From: Dokdonia sp. 4H-3-7-5
Lineage (GTDB): Bacteria > Bacteroidota > Bacteroidia > Flavobacteriales > Flavobacteriaceae
DNA length: 64,000 nucleotides
NCBI RefSeq assembly: GCF_000212355.1
Contig: NC_015496.1
Location: forward strand, 248,001 to 312,000
Direction of reading: 5' to 3'
This document shows, piece by piece, positions 58,183-64,000 of this stretch (positions are counted from its first letter, which is position 1; the number at the start of each line of letters is the position of its first letter). The notes below the pieces were generated by a model. The model searched no databases. It was not told the DNA's origin and saw only the letters and a program-made list of their open reading frames with translations. A program made the translations under genes and the position numbers.

Positions 58183-60636
58183 TTAAGCTAGTGTTTTAGC
58201 ATTCTTTACTTTTTGCTTAGTAAGTGCTAGTTCTAACACCTCGCTCATGTCACTTACGTAGTGAAATGTTAAGCCTTTTAAGTAGTCTTGCTTGATCTCT
58301 TCTATATCACGACGGTTTTGCTCACATAAGAGTATTTCCTTGATTCTAGCACGTTTGGCAGCAAGAATCTTTTCTTTAATACCACCTACAGGCAGTACTT
58401 TTCCTCTCAGGGTAATCTCACCCGTCATCGCTAGATTTTTCTTCACTTTACGTTGTGTAAATAAAGAAACTAAAGATGTAAGCATGGTAATACCTGCACT
58501 AGGACCATCCTTAGGAGTTGCTCCCTCTGGTACGTGAATGTGCACATTATAATTATCAAAAATGGTAGGCTCTAGTCCTAAAACCTCTGCATTTGCTTTA
58601 ATGTACTCCATCGCTATGGTAGCACTTTCTTTCATCACTTTACCTAAGTTTCCTGTGATAGATAGTGTTCCTTTACCTTTTGATAAAGCAGATTCTATAA
58701 ATAAGATATCTCCTCCTACTCGTGTCCACGCAAGCCCTGTAACTACTCCAGCAACTTCGTTATTTTCATATTTGTTACGTTCCATTTTTGGAGAGCCTAG
58801 TATCTCGATAACATCTTCATTAGATATTTTCACATTATACTCCTCTTCCATCGCAAGGTTTTTTGCCCCGTAACGCACCATTTTTGCAACTTGCTTTTCT
58901 AGTCCGCGCACTCCAGACTCTCTTGTATATCCTTCTACAATTTTTTCTAGTTGTGGCTTTGCTATTTTAAGCTGGTCATCTGTCATACCATGCTCTTTAA
59001 GCTGCTTTGGTAATAAGTGACGTTTTGCAATCTCTGTCTTCTCCTCTATCGTGTATCCAGTAACGTTTATAATCTCCATACGATCTAGCAGCGCTGGCTG
59101 TATGGTATTTAAACTATTTGAAGTTGCAATAAACATCACTTTAGAAAGGTCATAACCCATCTCAAGGAAGTTATCGTGAAACTCACTATTCTGCTCTGGA
59201 TCTAGCACTTCTAGTAATGCAGAAGACGGATCTCCCTGACTTCCTGTACTTAATTTATCAATCTCATCAAGTACAAAAACTGGATTACTAGTTCCTGCCT
59301 TGCGCAAGCTCTGGATAATACGTCCTGGCATTGCTCCTATGTACGTTTTTCTATGCCCGCGTATTTCAGACTCGTCACGCATCCCGCCTAGACTTACTCG
59401 TACATACTCACGACCTAACGCTTCTGCTACAGATTTACCCAGTGAAGTTTTACCTACTCCTGGAGGTCCGTATAAACATAAAATAGGCGACTTCATGTCG
59501 TTACGTAATTTTAGTACCGCTAGGTATTCTATAATACGCTTCTTCACATCATCAAGACCGTAATGATCACGGTCTAAAATTTTCATCGCACGTTTTAAAT
59601 CAAATTTGTCTTTAGAAAACTCATTCCAAGGAAGGTCTAAAAACAAATCAAGGTAATTGCGCTGTATGCTATACTCAGCTACCTGAGGATTCATGCGTTG
59701 CATTTTTGAAAGCTCCTTGTTAAAGTGCTTCTCTACTTTTGCATCCCACTTCTTTTTCTTTGCACGTACACGCATTTCTTCTAGATCATCCTCAGAGCTA
59801 GCTCCACCCAATTCTTCTTGGATAGTCTTCATCTGCTGGTGTAAGAAATACTCACGCTGCTGCTGGCTCATATCATTTTGAACCTTGCTTTGAATATCAT
59901 TTTTGAGCTCCAACTTCTGGCGCTCCATATCCATAAACTTGAGCGTTTCTAGCGCGCGTTTATGTAAGTCATCTATATTGAGTAGCTCTTGCTTCTCTGC
60001 AACAGAGAGGTTCATATTTGAACTCACAAAGTTGATTAAGAAAGAGTCACTCTGGATATTCTTAATTGCAAATGAAGCCTCCGAAGGAATATTTGGAGAA
60101 TCTTGGATAATCTTAAGCGACAATTCTTTTATAGAATCGATAACTGCTTTAAAACCTTGATCACCTGCTTCTGGGCGTACTTCTACATATTCCTTAATAG
60201 TAGCCTTCATGTAAGGCTCTACTTGCGTTACTTGATCTACTTCAAAGCGTTTTTTACCTTGGATAATAACTGTTACGTTACCATCTGGCATTTTAAGCAC
60301 ACGTAAAATACGCGCTACTACACCTACTTTATGAATGTCATCTTCACCTGGGTTTTCTACCTCTTCATCTTTTTGAGCAACTACTCCTACTACTTTCCCA
60401 CCTTTATTTGCCTCATCTATAAGCTTTATAGAAGTATCTCTTCCTGCCGAAATAGGAATGACTACTCCTGGAAAAAGCACGGTGTTGCGCAAAGGTAAAA
60501 TAGGCAAGCTCTCTGGAAGCTCCTCGTTATTAATTGCCTCCTCGTCTTCTGGAGTCATTAAGGGGATTAATTCTGCATCTCCATCTATCTCTTGCAGTGA
60601 CAATCTGTCTAATGTTGTAAATTTTGGTTTTGCCAT
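58183..60636 (-). CDS. lon: ATP-dependent protease Lon
   Basis: 817 aa from ATG 60636 ([10 protein letters not shown]); the frame can be extended six codons upstream, which is not needed. The N-terminal substrate domain starts [21 protein letters not shown] coiled coil follows, then the AAA+ core with Walker [14 protein letters not shown], Walker [11 protein letters not shown] and sensor/arginine region [15 protein letters not shown]. The protease domain has catalytic Ser in [14 protein letters not shown] and Lys in [15 protein letters not shown]. It degrades damaged and regulatory proteins in the cytoplasm. Confidence 0.96.
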   Translation of the reverse strand: MAKPKFTTLDRLSLQEIDGDAELIPLMTPEDEEAINNEELPESLPILPLRNTVLFPGVVIPISAGRDTSIKLIDEANKGGKVVGVVAQKDEEVENPGEDDIHKVGVVARILRVLKMPDGNVTVIIQGKKRFEVDQVTQVEPYMKATIKEYVEVRPEAGDQGFKAVIDSIKELSLKIIQDSPNIPSEASFAIKNIQSDSFLINFVSSNMNLSVAEKQELLNIDDLHKRALETLKFMDMERQKLELKNDIQSKVQNDMSQQQREYFLHQQMKTIQEELGGASSEDDLEEMRVRAKKKKWDAKVEKHFNKELSKMQRMNPQVAEYSIQRNYLDLFLDLPWNEFSKDKFDLKRAMKILDRDHYGLDDVKKRIIEYLAVLKLRNDMKSPILCLYGPPGVGKTSLGKSVAEALGREYVRVSLGGMRDESEIRGHRKTYIGAMPGRIIQSLRKAGTSNPVFVLDEIDKLSTGSQGDPSSALLEVLDPEQNSEFHDNFLEMGYDLSKVMFIATSNSLNTIQPALLDRMEIINVTGYTIEEKTEIAKRHLLPKQLKEHGMTDDQLKIAKPQLEKIVEGYTRESGVRGLEKQVAKMVRYGAKNLAMEEEYNVKISNEDVIEILGSPKMERNKYENNEVAGVVTGLAWTRVGGDILFIESALSKGKGTLSITGNLGKVMKESATIAMEYIKANAEVLGLEPTIFDNYNVHIHVPEGATPKDGPSAGITMLTSLVSLFTQRKVKKNLAMTGEITLRGKVLPVGGIKEKILAAKRARIKEILLCEQNRRDIEEIKQDYLKGLTFHYVSDMSEVLELALTKQKVKNAKTLA

Positions 60637-60950
60637 ATATAAAGTGTGCCACAATGTCGTGTACTGCTACGCGCCTTGTGGATGTATAACTATTAGTATT
60701 TTCTTTAAATCTAGTGAGTTTAGCCTATCATAAGATAATGGATACCCTCACTGTACGCTTTAATTCAATTGTTGTGCCAAGGGAGTATTTTGCTTTCGCA
60801 AAAATTTGAAGAACCATCACAAATGCGCGTTCTTTATCTATGAAGTAAATACCTCTTTACAATCAACAGATTCAAAATAATGTTGCCAAATTTTCACGAA
60901 AGTGTAACAAAGAAATAAAACACGCATCTTTACTATAGAATGAACCAAAA
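60637..60950. promoter_or_regulatory. Divergent intergenic region between lon and the ECF sigma gene
   Basis: 314 bases. Two degenerate palindrome remnants are visible: TTTTGCTTTCGCAAAAATTT at about 60789-60808 and TTTTCACGAAAGTGTAA at about 60891-60907. The second lies 44 bases before the sigma-factor start. No full Bacteroidetes promoter was recognised on either strand, as might be expected if lon and the sigma gene use alternative sigma factors. Confidence 0.4.
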
Positions 60951-61529
60951 GTGAATTTTACCAACCATCAAATAACGGAATTAATAACACTGTGCCAGCA
61001 AGGTAATCAGGGTGCTCAAATGGAGGTGTATAACCGCTACTATAAAGCGATGTACAATACTTCGTTACGCATTGTGAAACACGAAGCAGAAGCAGAGGAT
61101 ATTATGCAAGAGTCCTTCTTAAGTGCTTTTACAAAGCTGGATAGTTATAAGGGTGAGGCATCTTTTGGGAGTTGGTTAAAACGTATTGTGGTAAATAATA
61201 GCCTCAATGCTTACAATAAAGGAAAGAAACTAGATGAAACACCGCTAGAAGATCATTTATATAAGATAGAAGATGACGCAGAAGGTGTGAGTGAGGTAGA
61301 CCTCACAAGTGTGAGAGCACAAGAAGTAGTAAAAGCTATGAGTATGCTTAAGGATAATTACAGACAATCACTGTCTTTACATCTTATAGAAGGCTACGAC
61401 TACGAGGAAATGAGTGAGATTATGAATGTAAGCTATGCAAACTGTAGAACAATGGTGTCAAGAGCAAAAGATAGCTTACGCAAACTATTAAATAATAATG
61501 AAAAAGGAACCTATAGATCAAGTATTTAA
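60951..61529 (+). CDS. ECF-type RNA polymerase sigma factor
   Basis: 192 aa with a GTG start (the nearby ATG at 60940 is out of frame). Sigma region 2: VYNRYYKAMYNTSLRIVKHE, EAEDIMQESFLSAFTKLDSY, and GSWLKRIVVNNSLNAY. Region 4: LKDNYRQSLSLHLIEGYDYE, then MSEIMNVSYANCRTMVSRAK. The gene overlaps the next one by 32 bases. Its likely control target includes the downstream secreted-protein genes; that is an inference from position. Confidence 0.9.
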   Translation: MNFTNHQITELITLCQQGNQGAQMEVYNRYYKAMYNTSLRIVKHEAEAEDIMQESFLSAFTKLDSYKGEASFGSWLKRIVVNNSLNAYNKGKKLDETPLEDHLYKIEDDAEGVSEVDLTSVRAQEVVKAMSMLKDNYRQSLSLHLIEGYDYEEMSEIMNVSYANCRTMVSRAKDSLRKLLNNNEKGTYRSSI

Positions 61530-62058
61530 ACGTCTGGAAGGACGTCTCGATACAGCTGCACCTAGTGCAGATCACAAAGCTAATTTTCTAGCAAAATTAC
61601 AGGCGCAAACTACAGAAGATATTCCTGCAAAGGAAACAAAAGCAATACAGTGGATGCGACCACTGTTTATTGCGGCAAGTGTGATTCTTATTGCAGGATT
61701 AATGCTCACACAGTTTAACAACACACCGCAAGCTAAAGAACTGGCAGATGTTTCTCCAGAGATGGAAAACACGCAAGATTTCTTTACAAAAACCATAGAA
61801 CGTGAGCTCTTTGATATTAAAGAGAACATGAATCCTGAGAACCAAGCCATGGTAATGGATGCCATAAAACAACTTGAAATCTTAGAGAAGAACTATGATA
61901 ATTTAAAGAAAGACCTTTCTGAAAGTGGAGAAGATAAGCGTGTGATCTACGCAATGATAGACAACTTCCAGAATAGAATTGACCTCCTACAGCACGTAGT
62001 AGAACAAATGGATGCCATCAAAGAATTAAATACTATTGAAAAAGCCGTAACGCTTTAG
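61498..62058 (+). CDS. Probable membrane-anchored anti-sigma factor
   Basis: 186 aa. A short cytosolic N-terminus (about 1-50: FKRLEGRLDTAAPSADHKAN) is followed by one membrane helix (about 55-74, PLFIAASVILIAGLMLTQF) and an extracytoplasmic helical tail (NTQDFFTKTIERELFDIKEN, LEILEKNYDNLKKDLSESGE). Overlap with the sigma gene and this topology fit an anti-sigma regulator, although no zinc-binding ZAS motif is present. The start is within the 3' end of the sigma gene. Confidence 0.7.
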   Translation: MKKEPIDQVFKRLEGRLDTAAPSADHKANFLAKLQAQTTEDIPAKETKAIQWMRPLFIAASVILIAGLMLTQFNNTPQAKELADVSPEMENTQDFFTKTIERELFDIKENMNPENQAMVMDAIKQLEILEKNYDNLKKDLSESGEDKRVIYAMIDNFQNRIDLLQHVVEQMDAIKELNTIEKAVTL

Positions 62059-62077
62059 TTACTTAAATAATAATCTT

Positions 62078-63166
62078 ATGAAAAAGAAAATAACGCAACT
62101 CTTACTTATAGCGCTCATGATCCCTTCTATCATGATGGCCGCAAGTGTAGATCCTCAGGGAAAATACACTAAGGAAAAGAGAATCAAAAAAGAATATACT
62201 GTAAATCCTGATGTAAAACTGGTGATTGACAATAGCTACGGAAATGTTAATATGGTGAGCTGGAACGAAAACAGAATCGTCATTGAAGTTCTAGTAAAAA
62301 CTAATGGTAACGATGAGGAGCGTGTAAAAGAAAAACTAGACGAGATAGATGTCAATTTTGAAGGGTCAAGTAGCTATGTGAGCGCAAAAACAAACTTCGA
62401 AAAAAGCAGCAGTAGATCATGGTGGAACAGTTGGAAAAATAGCAATGTAAATATGGAAATCAACTATACTATTAAACTTCCAGCAACTAGTATGGTAGAT
62501 GTAAGCAATGATTATGGAGGTATAAATATTGATCGGTTAGAAGGTAATGCAAAAATAAATTGTGACTATGGGAAAATCACGATAGGCGAACTTCTTGCAG
62601 AAAACAACTACCTCAACTTTGACTACACTAAGAATAGCACTATAGGCTATATGAAGAGCGGACGTATTAATGCTGATTATTCAAGCTTTTTCTTAGAAAG
62701 AGGAGGTGACATTGAGCTTAATGCCGATTATAGTAAATCTGAATTTGGACGTATAGATAATCTAAACTATAACTGTGACTACGGCTCTGTAATTACTGGA
62801 GACAGTAAAGATATTATAGGTCGAGGAGATTACATCTCTGCAAAAATTGGTATAGTACACGGAGACCTTAACATCAATGCAGATTATGGAAGCATACGTA
62901 TAGAGGAGCTAGCGAGCGATGCTGGAGACGTATCGATACAAAGTGACTACACCGGTATTAAAGTGGGTTATAATTCTCAATACAACTTTACTTTTGCTAT
63001 TAAACTTGAGTATGCTGGATTAAGCGGTAAGGAGGATCTTACTTTTAATAAGGAGCGCATAGAATCTTCAGACAAATACTACGAAGGATATAGAGGAAAC
63101 TCTAATACTAATAATCATGTGAACATCAACTCAGAATACGGTGGTGTCACTTTATTTAAAAACTAA
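62078..63166 (+). CDS. Secreted DUF4097-like repeat protein
   Basis: 362 aa with a signal peptide (MKKKITQLLLIALMIPSIMM, cut near AAS). After a strand-rich start (VKLVIDNSYGNVNMVSWNEN), about nine copies of a short motif N-x-D/E-Y-G/S/T recur roughly every 20-25 residues: NDYGGINI, NCDYGKITI, NFDYTKNST, NADYSSFFL, NADYSKSEF, NCDYGSVIT, NADYGSIRI, QSDYTGIKV, NSEYGGVTL. This indicates a beta-solenoid with stacked Asp-Tyr ladders. It is in one unit with the sigma/anti-sigma genes (19-base gap). The function is unknown; it may be an envelope-stress or surface protein. Confidence 0.75.
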   Translation: MKKKITQLLLIALMIPSIMMAASVDPQGKYTKEKRIKKEYTVNPDVKLVIDNSYGNVNMVSWNENRIVIEVLVKTNGNDEERVKEKLDEIDVNFEGSSSYVSAKTNFEKSSSRSWWNSWKNSNVNMEINYTIKLPATSMVDVSNDYGGINIDRLEGNAKINCDYGKITIGELLAENNYLNFDYTKNSTIGYMKSGRINADYSSFFLERGGDIELNADYSKSEFGRIDNLNYNCDYGSVITGDSKDIIGRGDYISAKIGIVHGDLNINADYGSIRIEELASDAGDVSIQSDYTGIKVGYNSQYNFTFAIKLEYAGLSGKEDLTFNKERIESSDKYYEGYRGNSNTNNHVNINSEYGGVTLFKN

Positions 63167-63191
63167 TAATCAATCATCAAAAACAACAATC

Positions 63192-63917
63192 ATGAAAAAA
63201 TTAATCACACTAAGTATTATTCTTTTAGCAAGTACGCAGATACACGCACAATGGTGGGGAAAAGGAATAAAAGGTAATGGTCAAGTAGAAACAGAAACGC
63301 GTAGCGTAGGTGAGTATGATGAGATAAGCATTGCGGGATTCTTTGATGTAACACTCGTTGCTGGAGAAGAAGGAGAAATCACTTTACAAGGTGAAAGCAA
63401 CCTCCTTGATTATGTAGAGACAGAAGTGAGCGGCGATAGACTTACTATCAAAGTTCAAAACAAGCAAAATCTAAAGACGAGCTACGGAAAGGATATTAAA
63501 ATTAAAATTCCTTTTAGAGATTTAGATCGAGTGTCATTATCAGGATCTGGGGAGATTATGAGTGATGATGTGATAAAATCAAATACTTTTGAAGTTTCTG
63601 TCTCTGGATCTGGAGATGTTGCTCTTATTGTGGAAGCAAATCGTACTGAGAGTCGTGTTACAGGATCTGGTGACCTTATTCTTAAAGGCTACACAAAAGA
63701 CCACACTGTAAAAGTTACAGGCTCTGGTGATATAGAAGCTGGGCGTTTTAAAGCAGAGACGGTAGATGCTCAGGTTACAGGTTCTGGTGACATACGCGTA
63801 GCTTGTGAAAAAAGTATCAAAGCCCGTGTAACTGGTTCTGGTGACATAGAGTACGTAGGAAACCCATCAAAACAAGACACTAAGGTCTCTGGTTCTGGAG
63901 ATATTACAAGGGGATAA
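63192..63917 (+). CDS. Secreted DUF2807 (head GIN domain) protein with SGSGD repeats
   Basis: 241 aa from ATG 63192, giving the signal peptide MKKLITLSIILLASTQIHAQ; an upstream start inside the previous gene is rejected. The DUF2807 domain starts ETRSVGEYDEISIAGFFDVT, continues with EGEITLQGESNLLDYVETEV, then a run of seven V/L-x-GSGD/E turns: LSGSGEI, VSGSGDV, VTGSGDL, VTGSGDI (three times), VSGSGDI. The fold is a right-handed beta-solenoid. It is the last gene of the sigma-factor unit and is followed by a terminator. The biochemical role is unknown. Confidence 0.85.
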   Translation: MKKLITLSIILLASTQIHAQWWGKGIKGNGQVETETRSVGEYDEISIAGFFDVTLVAGEEGEITLQGESNLLDYVETEVSGDRLTIKVQNKQNLKTSYGKDIKIKIPFRDLDRVSLSGSGEIMSDDVIKSNTFEVSVSGSGDVALIVEANRTESRVTGSGDLILKGYTKDHTVKVTGSGDIEAGRFKAETVDAQVTGSGDIRVACEKSIKARVTGSGDIEYVGNPSKQDTKVSGSGDITRG

Positions 63918-63944
63918 TCCTTAAAAACATTTCTTTACAAGAAT

Positions 63945-63976
63945 AAAAAATGCCCTCATCTGAGGGCATTTTTTAT
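63945..63976. terminator. Bidirectional terminator after the DUF2807 gene
   Basis: AAAAAATGCCCTCA pairs with TGAGGGCATTTTTT around TC. It ends the sigma-factor unit at the window's end. Confidence 0.88.
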
Positions 63977-64000
63977 TGACTTACATCTCGTAATACTTAT

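Overview
The window looks like a chromosomal segment of a marine Flavobacteriaceae bacterium, close to Dokdonia/Krokinobacter; the genus is an inference. Supporting signs are AT-rich DNA, many lipoproteins and CarboxypepD-regulatory-like proteins, the type IX secretion protein PorQ, DUF349, DUF5606 and DUF6503 families, starts mostly without Shine-Dalgarno sequences, and Bacteroidetes-type promoters (TTG-N17-19-TAnnTTTG). No tRNA, rRNA, CRISPR array, phage or insertion sequence was found.

0-10 kb: the end of a possible ribA gene, then the SRP RNA gene (minus strand) with its promoter and terminator. Next come secreted or lipoprotein genes (glutaminyl cyclotransferase, CarboxypepD-like, beta-helix, M23 peptidase), a minus-strand DUF5686/CarboxypepD pair, smpB, a DUF6503 lipoprotein and a histidine phosphatase. 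10-27 kb: housekeeping genes on both strands, including a minus-strand run of two tandem DUF368 (PopT-type) genes, aroE and a DUF349 protein, then a TPR protein, an M14 carboxypeptidase, ettA, pabB, a methyltransferase and a VF530 protein. 27-29.2 kb: a decayed CarboxypepD-VWA gene beside an 18-copy TTGAAG tandem repeat. 29-38 kb: mazG, the ruvX-def-DUF5606 operon, dapD coupled to a Stealth-type phosphotransferase gene, two glycosyltransferases and rpsA.

38-45 kb is accessory in character: a frameshifted GH5 glycosidase gene and several small secreted or unknown proteins, separated by long gaps carrying diverged repeats. 45-47 kb holds a pterin dehydratase, a YebC protein and a beta-propeller-like lipoprotein. 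47.8-51.6 kb is a polyamine cluster: arginine decarboxylase, agmatinase, a deoxyhypusine-synthase-like enzyme (probable homospermidine synthase) and an acidic protein. 52.2-55.5 kb is a three-gene unit: a threonine-synthase-like PLP enzyme, a DUF1611/DgcN-like protein and a DgcA/dipeptide-epimerase-like enolase. 55.6-60.6 kb holds DUF4345, cmk, porQ and lon. 60.9-63.9 kb is an ECF sigma factor, a probable anti-sigma factor and two secreted repeat proteins.

The most striking feature is not a gene. A 20-bp palindrome, TACGCTTTCGCGAAAGCGTA, recurs across the whole window: 17 exact copies of its 10-bp core plus several degenerate ones, both between genes and in frame within genes, in all three reading phases.
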